Shown: one piece after another, positions 29,406 through 37,829 of the stretch
How positions within the stretch are numbered: position 1 is the stretch's first letter
Layout: every line of letters begins with the position of its first letter
Source: Haloactinomyces albus
Lineage (GTDB): Bacteria; Actinomycetota; Actinomycetes; Mycobacteriales; Pseudonocardiaceae
Direction of reading: 5' to 3'
Length of the DNA: 64,000 nt
Assembly (NCBI RefSeq): GCF_031458135.1
Contig: NZ_JAVDXW010000001.1
Location: forward strand, 930,001-994,000
Position numbers and translations under genes: made by a program
The notes under the pieces: model-generated
Seen by the model: only the letters and a program-made list of their open reading frames with translations
Database searches by the model: none
Told to the model about the DNA's origin: nothing

Positions 29406-31040
29406 TCATTCCAGCAGGGCGTCGACGAACGCACCGGGGTCGAAGGGAGCGAGGTGATCAGCTCCCTCCCCCAGGCCGACGAGCTTCACCGGAACACCGA
29501 GCTCGCGCTGCACCTGGAAGACGATGCCGCCCTTGGCCGTGCCGTCGAGCTTGGTCAGCACGATGCCGGTGACATCGACGACATCGGAGAACACCCGCGC
29601 CTGCGTGAGCCCGTTCTGCCCCGTGGTGGCGTCGAGCACCAACAGCACTTCATCCACCTGGGCCCGCTTTTCGACCACACGTTTGACCTTGCCGAGTTCG
29701 TCCATCAGCCCGGTCTTGGTGTGCAGGCGGCCGGCGGTGTCGACCAGCACCGCGTCCACCCCGGTGTCGGCGCCGCGCTGCACCGACTCGAAGGCCACGC
29801 TGGCAGGGTCGGCACCCTCGTTACCGCGTACAGCCTCGGCACCAACGCGTTCGCCCCAGGTGGCGAGCTGCTCCACGGCTGCCGCGCGGAAGGTGTCGGC
29901 GGCACCGAGCAGGACCGTACGGCCCTCGGCCACCAGCACGCGGGCGAGCTTGCCGGTCGTCGTGGTTTTGCCGGTCCCGTTGACGCCGACGACGAGCACC
30001 ACCGCGGGCTTTCCGCCGTCGGCCGGGTCACCGTGCGGCAGGGCCTGCACGGAACGCTCCATGTCCGGCCGCAGCGCATCGACCAGGACCTCCCGCAGGA
30101 GCGCGCGAGCCTGGTCGGACGTACGTACCGCACGAGAGGCGATCTCCGAACGCAGCCGCTCGATGATCTCGGTGGCAGTGGCTGCGCCCAAGTCGGCCAT
30201 GAGCAGCGTGTCCTCGATCTCCTCCCAGGAGTCCTCGTCGAGGTCGCCCGCGCCCAGCAGTCCGAGCACGCCCTGACCGAAGGTGGACCGGGACCGCGAC
30301 AGCCGGCCGCGCAGGCGTTCGAGCCGTCCGCTGGTGGGCTCGATCTCCTCCACGGGTTCCGTGGGTGGCGCAGGTTCCGGAGGTTTGGGTTCGACAGCAG
30401 GAGCCTCGGGTTCGACAGCAGGAGCCGCTGGCTCGGCAGTGGGCGCCTCCGGCTCGGCGGGCGCTGTCGTTTCCAGTTCCACGGGGGTTTCCGGTTCGGC
30501 CGGAAATACCTGCGGTTCGGCGGCGGGCGCCTCCGGCTCGGCAGTGGGTGCCTCCGGCTCGGCAGTGGGCGCCTCCCGCTCGGCGGGAGCCGCCGGTGCC
30601 GATGCCGCCGAGGTCCGCTCCTCCTGTGTCGGAATCGTCGGCTGCTCAGGCGGCTTGCCCGGTTCCGCCTCGGTTTCGGAGGGCGGCGCTGTGGGGGTTT
30701 CCGTCCCGGACCGCTCCGGAAGCGAAACATCGACAATGCCGCGTCGTTCGCTGTCCCGGGGGACAGCGGCATCATCACCGACACCGGGCTGTCCCTGCTC
30801 GGTTCGGTCGCCGGCCGGATGCTCCGGCGGAGCTGCCGTACCGGTGCCGCCACTGGACAGGCTGATCCCGCTGTCGGTGCGATAACCGCCCTCCCGGACG
30901 GCGCCGCCTTGATCGGCTCGCTCGTCACGCCGGCTCAGACTGATCCGTCTGCGGCGGTTCAGCAGGAACCCGGCGACCACGAGGATCGCCAGCACTACCA
31001 AGGCAACAACGATGATCAAGATCACGTTTGTGGTGGACAC
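29406..31040 (-). CDS. ftsY: SRP receptor FtsY with N-terminal membrane anchor and repeat linker
   Basis: Docks SRP-ribosome complexes at the membrane. GTG at 31040 gives 544 aa. A transmembrane helix lies at about 4-27, followed by a basic stop-transfer cluster. Residues about 35-240 are a disordered linker with many Glu-Pro-Ala-type repeats (PEAPTAEPEAP and variants). The NG domain starts near 245, with GVNGTGKTTTTGKLARVL, DTAGRLHTK and LTKLDGTAKGG. The GTPase half is complete. Streptomyces-like FtsY proteins also have a helix and acidic linker; here the repeat is long. The start lacks a good ribosome site. Confidence 0.95.
   Translation of the reverse strand: MSTTNVILIIVVALVVLAILVVAGFLLNRRRRISLSRRDERADQGGAVREGGYRTDSGISLSSGGTGTAAPPEHPAGDRTEQGQPGVGDDAAVPRDSERRGIVDVSLPERSGTETPTAPPSETEAEPGKPPEQPTIPTQEERTSAASAPAAPAEREAPTAEPEAPTAEPEAPAAEPQVFPAEPETPVELETTAPAEPEAPTAEPAAPAVEPEAPAVEPKPPEPAPPTEPVEEIEPTSGRLERLRGRLSRSRSTFGQGVLGLLGAGDLDEDSWEEIEDTLLMADLGAATATEIIERLRSEIASRAVRTSDQARALLREVLVDALRPDMERSVQALPHGDPADGGKPAVVLVVGVNGTGKTTTTGKLARVLVAEGRTVLLGAADTFRAAAVEQLATWGERVGAEAVRGNEGADPASVAFESVQRGADTGVDAVLVDTAGRLHTKTGLMDELGKVKRVVEKRAQVDEVLLVLDATTGQNGLTQARVFSDVVDVTGIVLTKLDGTAKGGIVFQVQRELGVPVKLVGLGEGADHLAPFDPGAFVDALLE
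30370..30610. repeat. Imperfect DNA repeats in the ftsY linker
   Basis: Units of about 18-21 bp of the type GGCAGTGGGCGCCTCCGG recur in frame, coding for Ala-Glu-Pro-Glu-Ala-Pro runs. Such in-frame repeats are prone to length change between strains. Confidence 0.7.
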
Positions 31041-31225
31041 ACATCCATCGTCGCACCTCGAATGGTGCCGATCCGAGCGGACCCGTACGTCCCGGACCGA
31101 ACGGCCCCAGTGGAACAATTCACCAACACCACGACCGAGATGTTCGCGTTTACCCGATCGGATGACCTACAGCATGCCCTTGGTCCGAACGGCGGATGCG
31201 CGCATGGTGCTCTGCACCTCGGAGC

Positions 31226-31789
31226 TCAGATCGTCAGGCTCAGAATGACCGACAGGAATCCGAAGGACACCGACGCGACCATCAGCACGATGGTGAGCGC
31301 CATGTTCGGCGTGGACTGCGGGACAGGCCCGATCGCCCCCTCGCCGAAAGCAACGGCGGGCGAACGGTAGTAAACGTCGACCTGCCTGCCGGGATCGACC
31401 GGCACGAAGGCCTGGGCATGGCCGAATTTCCACAGGTAGTTCACGTGCACCTGGATCTGGTGCCGACCCGGCGGGAGGTCGAGAACGTTCTGTCCCCATC
31501 GAGCGACGGGGTATGGCTGCCCGTTGACCGTGATCCCGGGTTTGAACAGCGCCAGAAGGAATGCCAGCGGCATATACGAGGTGTCCAGCACGATCCGGCC
31601 CATCCCCGGTGGCGGCGGTGCCATCTGCTGACCCATCGCTCCTGCCGCGCCGGGGCCCTGCTGAACGGGTGGCCCCTGAGGCGGATAACCGCCCTGCGGA
31701 GGCCCCTGCGGAGGCCCCTGCGGGGCGGGGACCGGTGCCCCGGGCTGCGGATACTGCTGCGGTCCCGGTGGCCCGTGCGGATTGGTCAT
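31226..31789 (-). CDS. Pro/Gln-rich tail-anchored protein, function unknown
   Basis: A 187-aa product from the ATG at 31789, which has AGGAGG seven bases upstream. Residues 1-60 are a Pro/Gly/Gln-rich disordered region with PQGPP repeats. The middle (about 65-155) is predicted to be mainly beta strands and includes PGRHQIQVHVNYLWKFG. One hydrophobic helix at the C-terminus (about 163-187) would anchor it in the membrane with the bulk in the cytoplasm. No family is recognised. It follows smc on the same strand 180 bp away and precedes ftsY by 185 bp. Confidence 0.65.
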   Translation of the reverse strand: MTNPHGPPGPQQYPQPGAPVPAPQGPPQGPPQGGYPPQGPPVQQGPGAAGAMGQQMAPPPPGMGRIVLDTSYMPLAFLLALFKPGITVNGQPYPVARWGQNVLDLPPGRHQIQVHVNYLWKFGHAQAFVPVDPGRQVDVYYRSPAVAFGEGAIGPVPQSTPNMALTIVLMVASVSFGFLSVILSLTI

Positions 31790-31969
31790 CGAATGCGCCT
31801 CCTGAGCTGAGTACGGATCGGGGTTCACGCTGAAGATCGATGATCATATTAGAGCAGCCCGGAATCCCTCCTGGCCGATATATCCGGAAAGCAGGACACC
31901 GGGATCGGGAGCGATGTCGGAACGGGCGCGCAATCGCACCATCGGCTTCGGGAACCATTCCGTCCGGCA

Positions 31970-34900
31970 CTACGCGGAATCGGACTGCTCCGTTCCTGCT
32001 GCCATGCCCACCGGCCCCTCGACCGTCTCCGCGCCGGAGTCGTCCCCCTCGGACGAACCGAGACGCTGTGAGATCACCGTGGTGATGCCATCGCCACGCA
32101 TGCTCACGCCGTACAGCGCGTCGGCGATCTCCATCGTGGGCTTCTGGTGCGTGATGATGAGCAACTGGGAAGTCTGCCGGAGCTGGTCGAGCAGACCGAT
32201 CAGTCGCCGCAGATTGGTGTCATCCAGCGCGGCCTCGACCTCGTCGAGCACATAGAACGGGGACGGGCGCGCCCGGAAGATCGCCACCAGCATCGCCACC
32301 GCTGTCAGCGACTTCTCCCCGCCGGACAGCAGCGACAACCGCTTGACCTTCTTGCCCGGCGGACGGGCCTCGACCTCGACCCCGGTGGTGAGCATGTCGT
32401 CCGGATCGGTGAGCACGAGGCGTCCCTCGCCGCCGGGAAACAACACCGAGAAGACCTTCTGGAACTCGGCGGCCACATCCTCGTAGGCAGCGGAGAAAAC
32501 CTCCAGGATCTTCTCGTCGACCTCCTTGACCACATCAAGCAGGTCCCGGCGGGTGGCCTTCAGATCCTCGAGCTGGTTGGACAGGTACTTATAGCGCTCC
32601 TCGAGAGCGGCGTACTCCTCCAGAGCGAGGGGATTCACCTTGCCCAGCGAGGCGAGATCCTTCTCCGCACGTTCGGCCCGCCGCTGCTGAGTATCGCGAT
32701 CGTAGGGCACCGAGGGCGGCTCACCGACCTGGTCACCGCGCTCCTTGGCGGCCTCGTACTCGGCCATCTCCGCCGGGCTCGGCGGCACCGGCACGGTCGG
32801 CCCGTACTCCTCGAGCAGGTCGTCGAGCCCGACCCCGAAATCCTCGATGATCTTGGATTCGAGTTGCTCGATGCGGAGTCGCTGCTCGGCGCGCACGACC
32901 TCGTCACGATGCACCGCGTCGGTGAGTTTTTCCAGCTCGCCCGACAACTCCCGCACTCGGTTACGCACCGCGTTGAGGGACTGCTCATGCTCGGTCTGCT
33001 GAGCCTGCGCGGTGTCGCGTTCCTCGGTCGCCGCCCGGAGCGAATTCGCGATGCGTTCCAGCGCGGTCTCACAGCCGGCGATGACGGTGCTCGCCACCCG
33101 TGCACCGTGCTCCCTCGCCTTGCGCGCGGCTTCGGCACGTGCCCGGACCTCGCGCTCGTGGTGCGCGGCGCGGCGCAGTTGATCGGCTTTGCCCTGCACG
33201 GCGCGGGCCCGTTCCTCCGCAGTACGCACACCGAGGCGGGCGTCCATCTCCTCCTGCCGGACCGCCGTCAGCTCCTCGCCGAGCCGATCGCGCTCGGCCG
33301 TGTCGGGCTCTTCCTGCTCGTCCTGTTCCGACTGGACGACTTCCAGCCGTTCCTCCAGTTCGGCGAGCTTGGTCAGTGCCTCCGCGCGGGACCGCTCCAC
33401 CTTGTCACGCTGCTGCTGCAAGCGCTCGACCTCACCCGCAGCCGAACGGGCTGCCCGCTCGAGGCTGGACAGGCGTTCCGAGCTCCGCGCCGCACGGACC
33501 TTGGCCTCGTTGATCTGCTCCTGTGCGGCACGCACCTCGTCCTCGCGAGCCTGCTCCTCGGCACGGGCGCCCTCCAGCGCCGCCGAATGCTGCTCCAGAC
33601 GCCGCTGGGCGGCAGCAAGTTCCTGCTCGGCCTCGTCCACGGCCGCTTGAACCTCGATGGTGCTTTGTCCGCCACCGGTGGTATCGGAACCGCCCATGGC
33701 CCAGTGTCCGCCGAGCACGTCTCCGTCCGCGGTCACGGCCCGCACTTCCGGATGACGCCGCACCAGCTCGGCAGCGTCCGGCAACCCGTCGACGACCGCC
33801 ATCCGGTCCAGGGCACCTGCCACGGCCGGGCGCAGTGCTTCCGGCGCGGTCACGAGGTCGACCGCCCAGCGAGCGTTTCCGCCCAGTTCCGGCCACTGTT
33901 TCCGATCGGTCACCACAGTGGGCTCCCCCACCAGCACACCGGAGCGGCCCGCATCATCGGTTTTGAGTACTTCCAGCGCGGAAACGGCATCGTCGACGCC
34001 GCTGACGGCGACGGCATCGGCCACCGTTCCGAGAGCAGCCGCCAGCGCCGCCTCGGCACCCGATTCCACCGTGAGCAGCGAAGCCACGGAACCGAGCAAC
34101 CCCGGAATCCGCTCACCGGCCGCCATCAGCGCACCGGCACCGTCCTTACGGTGCAGACCCATTGACAGAGCTTGGACTCTGGCTTTCCAGGAGGCGATCT
34201 CCTGTTCGGTGGCACGCTCGGCCCGTACGAGTTCTTCCACCCGCGCCTGCGCCGCGTCCCGTGCCTGTCCCGCATTCGTATGACGCTCCTCGATGCCGGC
34301 GTCCTCGGAATCCTGGCCGCCGTTTTCCGCTTCGGCGTCGTCATAGGCCCGTTGAGCGACCTCGGCGCGCTCGCTCGCCTCGGTCAGTGATGCGGACAGC
34401 CGCTCGATCTCGTCCGCCGTCGCACCGACCTTGCTGCGGGTGGATTCGACCTGCCCCGACAGGCGAGCCACACCCTCCCTGCGGTCCGCGATGGCCCGGA
34501 CCGCCGCCATGTGCGCACGCTCCGCCTCCTGCAACGCCGACTCCAGGTCGGAACGTCGCTGCACCACGTCGGCAAGGGTGTCCCGGGCATGCTGCGCCTC
34601 GTCCTGGAACGTGGCCTCGCGCTCGGCCACCTCCTCGGCCTCGCGCTCCAGATCATCGGGATCACGGCCGCTGCGTTGTTCCTCGTGCTGCGCCGTCAGG
34701 TGCTTGTGCCGCTCGGCGGCCAGACGCAGCGTGCCGTTCAAGCGTTCCTCGAGCGCCGAGAGCCGGTACCAGGTGTCCTGCGCGCGAGCCAGTCTCGGGG
34801 CATCGGCGGACACCTGTTCCTGCAGGGTCTTCTCTTCCGACTGGGCGTACTGCAGAGCACGCTCGACCTCGGTGCGCCGGGCACGCGCGGCCTCCTGATC

Positions 34901-35638
34901 GGCCTCGTCGCGGGCAAGTTCGGCACGGGCCGTCACCAGATCATCGGCGATCAGGCGCAGCCGGGCGTCCCGAAGCTCGGCCTGCACCGACTGGGCCTTC
35001 CGCGCGATCTCGGCCTGCTTGCCGAGCGGTTTGAGCTGCCTGCGGAGTTCGCTGGTCAGGTCGGTCAGGCGGGTGAGGTTCGCCTGCATCGCATCGAGCT
35101 TGCGCAGCGCCTTTTCCTTGCGCTTGCGGTGCTTGAGCACGCCTGCGGCCTCTTCGATGAGCTTGCGGTGCTCCTCCGGCTTGGCCTGCAGGATGCCTGC
35201 GAGCTGGCCCTGACCCACGATGACGTGCATCTCACGGCCGATACCGGAGTCCGACAGCAGCTCCTGTACATCCCGCAGCCTGCACGAACTTCCGTTGAGT
35301 TCGTACTCGCTGGCACCGTCCCGGAACATCCGCCGGGTGATGGAGACCTCGGTGTAGTCGATCGGCAGCGCGCCATCGGCGTTGTCGATGGTCAGCGTGA
35401 CCTCGGCACGGCCCAGCGGTGCCCGCCCGGAGGTGCCCGCGAAGATGACGTCCTCCATCTTGCCGCCGCGCAGTGCCTTGGCACCCTGCTCCCCCATCAC
35501 CCAGGTCAGCGCGTCGAGCACGTTGGACTTGCCCGAACCGTTCGGTCCGACCACGCAGGTGATACCCGGCTCGAAGCGCAGGGTGGTGGCCGAGACGAAG
35601 GACTTGAACCCTTTGAGGGTGAGGCTCTTCAAGTGCAC
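31970..35638 (-). CDS. smc: Chromosome segregation protein SMC
   Basis: ATPase of the bacterial condensin that organises and separates sister chromosomes with ScpA and ScpB. The 1222-aa product has Walker A GPNGSGKSNVLDALTW at about 32-47 and QSTIEVQ-type hinge-flanking sequence. Two long heptad coiled coils surround a hinge at about 515-665 with DDAGRSGVLVGEP and later DGDVLGGHWAMGG. The C-terminal head has signature LSGGEKSLTAVAML and Walker B FYVLDEVEAALDD. The length and every motif are normal. acyP lies 126 bp upstream on the same strand, the usual actinobacterial order. Confidence 0.98.
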   Translation of the reverse strand: MHLKSLTLKGFKSFVSATTLRFEPGITCVVGPNGSGKSNVLDALTWVMGEQGAKALRGGKMEDVIFAGTSGRAPLGRAEVTLTIDNADGALPIDYTEVSITRRMFRDGASEYELNGSSCRLRDVQELLSDSGIGREMHVIVGQGQLAGILQAKPEEHRKLIEEAAGVLKHRKRKEKALRKLDAMQANLTRLTDLTSELRRQLKPLGKQAEIARKAQSVQAELRDARLRLIADDLVTARAELARDEADQEAARARRTEVERALQYAQSEEKTLQEQVSADAPRLARAQDTWYRLSALEERLNGTLRLAAERHKHLTAQHEEQRSGRDPDDLEREAEEVAEREATFQDEAQHARDTLADVVQRRSDLESALQEAERAHMAAVRAIADRREGVARLSGQVESTRSKVGATADEIERLSASLTEASERAEVAQRAYDDAEAENGGQDSEDAGIEERHTNAGQARDAAQARVEELVRAERATEQEIASWKARVQALSMGLHRKDGAGALMAAGERIPGLLGSVASLLTVESGAEAALAAALGTVADAVAVSGVDDAVSALEVLKTDDAGRSGVLVGEPTVVTDRKQWPELGGNARWAVDLVTAPEALRPAVAGALDRMAVVDGLPDAAELVRRHPEVRAVTADGDVLGGHWAMGGSDTTGGGQSTIEVQAAVDEAEQELAAAQRRLEQHSAALEGARAEEQAREDEVRAAQEQINEAKVRAARSSERLSSLERAARSAAGEVERLQQQRDKVERSRAEALTKLAELEERLEVVQSEQDEQEEPDTAERDRLGEELTAVRQEEMDARLGVRTAEERARAVQGKADQLRRAAHHEREVRARAEAARKAREHGARVASTVIAGCETALERIANSLRAATEERDTAQAQQTEHEQSLNAVRNRVRELSGELEKLTDAVHRDEVVRAEQRLRIEQLESKIIEDFGVGLDDLLEEYGPTVPVPPSPAEMAEYEAAKERGDQVGEPPSVPYDRDTQQRRAERAEKDLASLGKVNPLALEEYAALEERYKYLSNQLEDLKATRRDLLDVVKEVDEKILEVFSAAYEDVAAEFQKVFSVLFPGGEGRLVLTDPDDMLTTGVEVEARPPGKKVKRLSLLSGGEKSLTAVAMLVAIFRARPSPFYVLDEVEAALDDTNLRRLIGLLDQLRQTSQLLIITHQKPTMEIADALYGVSMRGDGITTVISQRLGSSEGDDSGAETVEGPVGMAAGTEQSDSA

Positions 35639-35764
35639 GGCTTCTCAAGGACCTTCCCGCGAGGCGAGGACTGCGCACGGTGAGCACACCGTGCGGCAAA
35701 GCCTACCGGTGACCGTGCTCGCATCTTCGCGCAACCGCACGGAGCGCCGGAAGGTATCCGCTGC

Positions 35765-36058
35765 TCACCGCTCCACGAACCCGGACAGGTCGCCTTTCGG
35801 TTGCGACCACTGCTCTGCGACATACTCCACTTCGCCCGGTGCCGCATCCGAACGCAGAGTATCGAGAAGCTGTTCACAGGCAGCACGAGGACCTTCGGCG
35901 ACGATCTCGACCCTGTTGGCGGGCAGGTTGGTGGCGCTGCCGATCAACCCCAGTTCAAGTGCCCGCGCACGGGTCCACCATCGGAACCCCACGCCCTGTA
36001 CGCGGCCGTGTACCCAGGCGGTCAGTCGAATCGATTCCGTATCCGTCACATCCGACAT
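35765..36058 (-). CDS. acyP: Acylphosphatase
   Basis: Hydrolyses acyl phosphates. The 97-aa product has the family signature HGRVQGVGFRWW with catalytic Arg26, and Asn44 in SATNLPANRV; the 18-residue spacing between them is right. It lies upstream of smc in the same direction. Start ATG at 36058; the true start could be slightly different but the core is complete. Confidence 0.94.
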   Translation of the reverse strand: MSDVTDTESIRLTAWVHGRVQGVGFRWWTRARALELGLIGSATNLPANRVEIVAEGPRAACEQLLDTLRSDAAPGEVEYVAEQWSQPKGDLSGFVER

Positions 36059-36323
36059 GATGCCGGATAACCGACTTGATCCTCTGTCCTGGTCAGCTCA
36101 CATGTCGTTCATCGAGGCAAGATCGACATCGGGCGGGGCGAATCAACCCGCCGCACTGCGAAGGACCGCCCCCGCACACTCGGGAGTCACCTGATCGCTA
36201 CCGTATTGCGAACGCGACACCTCCCAACACCGAAGACGGCCGTCGCGAGCACCTCGTGCCTACCGCGGGTGCCCGCCCGAAATCCCGGATCCTGCAACAC
36301 AGGCTCACACGAGTGGGACACCG

Positions 36324-36914
36324 ATGGACGCGATGCAGTACGAAGATCCCGACGCCCGGCCGAAGCGCCTGGTCGTCCTCGCAGGCGCAGGCATGGTGGT
36401 CGCCACCGGATTCGCCACGATCGCCGCGATGGCCCTGCCCGCTGTCCGGCACAGCACCGCCACGCCGAACATCATGGTCGATCCGAACGTGGTCGCCCGC
36501 AGCACCACGAGCTCGGCCCCGGCTTCGACCGGACGTTTCGCACCCGTGTCCCCGACCTCGGCACGAACTCGTGGGATGACCTGGTTCTCCTCGATTACCC
36601 GAAGCTCCGGTGACGAGGACGCGCGGGAAACGAATCACGACGGACACAGGTCGCCGACTCCTGCTCCGGGCAACCCGCAACCGCCCGGGGCACCGAAGCC
36701 ACCGAGATCTGAGCCTCCTGCACCAACTCCAACCACCACGGATACGACTACGACCGGCACCACCACAACAACTACGACCGGCACCACCACGACCGGCACC
36801 ACCACAACAACTACGACCGGCACCACCACGACCGGCACCACCACGACCACCGATCCTCCGGCTCCGGAAACATCATCGGAGAAAAAAGATTCCAAGGATC
36901 TGCCTACCCGATGA
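36324..36914 (+). CDS. Thr-rich single-helix membrane protein, function unknown
   Basis: The product is 196 aa. One hydrophobic helix at about 16-41 is followed by a Ser/Thr/Pro-rich region without a fold. Residues 133-180 are almost only Thr with regular Gly (TTTTGTTTTT), encoded by near-exact DNA repeats. Such Thr-rich stalks are often O-mannosylated in actinobacteria, so an exported, glycosylated stalk is plausible but unproven. The last 20 residues are charged. Its TGA overlaps the ATG of the next gene. Ribosome site GTGGGAC lies before the first ATG; the ATG three codons later is possible. Confidence 0.6.
   Translation: MDAMQYEDPDARPKRLVVLAGAGMVVATGFATIAAMALPAVRHSTATPNIMVDPNVVARSTTSSAPASTGRFAPVSPTSARTRGMTWFSSITRSSGDEDARETNHDGHRSPTPAPGNPQPPGAPKPPRSEPPAPTPTTTDTTTTGTTTTTTTGTTTTGTTTTTTTGTTTTGTTTTTDPPAPETSSEKKDSKDLPTR
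36743..36851. repeat. Direct repeat coding for the Thr/Gly stalk
   Basis: A unit of about 39 bp (starts at 36767 and 36806 with AACAACTACG) is repeated nearly exactly, built from shorter ACCGGCACCACCAC blocks. Copy number is probably unstable. Confidence 0.8.
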
Positions 36915-37102
36915 GCGAGCCGGCCGCTCATGCCTGCCGGTCGTTGTGTTCCTGGCACCGCACGCCCGCGGAGCTCGACGGCCTTCCGTTGCTGGCCTGC
37001 CGCGGATGCGGCTCACAGTGGATCCGCACCGAACCGTGGACTCCGATCGACCACACCGGTCGCATTCCCGACGATGTCCGCGCCGAGCTCGATCAGCGGT
37101 GA
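36911..37102 (+). CDS. Small Cys-rich protein, overlaps the Thr-rich gene
   Basis: A 63-aa protein starting at the ATG that overlaps the previous stop as ATGA. Cys at about 9, 13, 30 and 33 (the last pair as CRGCG), with His at 8 and 16, could bind zinc as a ribbon. The protein looks soluble. No family is recognised. The overlap argues for translation, and the gene ends 18 bp before the convergent kinase gene. Confidence 0.55.
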   Translation: MSEPAAHACRSLCSWHRTPAELDGLPLLACRGCGSQWIRTEPWTPIDHTGRIPDDVRAELDQR

Positions 37103-37120
37103 GGCTTTGCGGGCGTGCCG

Positions 37121-37768
37121 CTATGCCGGGTCGCCACGGACGAGAACGTCGGCGCGTGCTCGGGTGGGGGCGACGAGCGCGGCGTTGCTCTCGTCGCTGC
37201 GCTGCACCCACTCCCGCGCCTGCCCGGGAGACTTGCCGTGGTGAACATGGCGGGCGATGAGCCGGTCGAGGCGGCTGTCCTCGTCCGGCGCGAGGAACCA
37301 CGCCTCGTCCAGCAGATCCCGCACCTGCGACCACGGGTCGCTGTCGAGCAGCAGGTAGTTTCCTTCGGTGATCACCAGCGGTATCTCCGGTGGCACGGCG
37401 ATCGCCCCCGCGAACGACTCCTCGAACTCGCGGTGGAACTCCGGTGCGTACACCACCTCGGCGTCCGGCTCCCGGAGACGCCGTAGCAAGGCGAGGTAGC
37501 CCGCCACGTCAAAGGTGTCCGGCGCTCCCTTGCGGTGCTGCCTGCCGAGCCGGTGCAGTTGCCTCTCCGCGAGATGAAATCCGTCCATCGGTACCAGCAC
37601 GGCCGAAGCACCGAGTTCGTCCAGCACCTTCCCGGCGACCGTCCCCTTGCCGGCACCGGGAGCACCGGCGATTCCGAGGATCCGTCGCTGTCCGCAGGAA
37701 GCCAGCACGCGGGCACGCTCGACCAGACCGAGGAGCCCGCCACCATGGACCACCGGTTCTCCGCGCAT
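37121..37768 (-). CDS. Uridine kinase-like P-loop nucleoside/nucleotide kinase
   Basis: A 215-aa protein of the phosphoribulokinase/uridine kinase superfamily. Walker A is GAPGAGKGT at 35-43. The substrate region VPMDGFHL near 58-65, HRKGAPDTFD at about 76-85, YAPEFHREFE and the LVITEGNYLLL Walker B-like strand follow in order. This pattern fits the YggC-type branch, whose substrate is not certain. It lies 61 bp downstream of the histidine kinase gene. The ATG at 37768 has no strong ribosome site. Confidence 0.8.
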   Translation of the reverse strand: MRGEPVVHGGGLLGLVERARVLASCGQRRILGIAGAPGAGKGTVAGKVLDELGASAVLVPMDGFHLAERQLHRLGRQHRKGAPDTFDVAGYLALLRRLREPDAEVVYAPEFHREFEESFAGAIAVPPEIPLVITEGNYLLLDSDPWSQVRDLLDEAWFLAPDEDSRLDRLIARHVHHGKSPGQAREWVQRSDESNAALVAPTRARADVLVRGDPA

Positions 37769-37829
37769 CGGTTCGAGGATACCGAGCGGTGCACGCGACC
37801 GACCGGGGCTGTGTCGATTTTCGGTGGTC

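Noticed and set aside
30370-30610. Repeat in ftsY as a mobile element or CRISPR
   Set aside because: In-frame coding repeat with no spacers or inverted ends.
32147-34165. 672-codon plus-strand open frame
   Set aside because: Antisense of the smc coiled coil.
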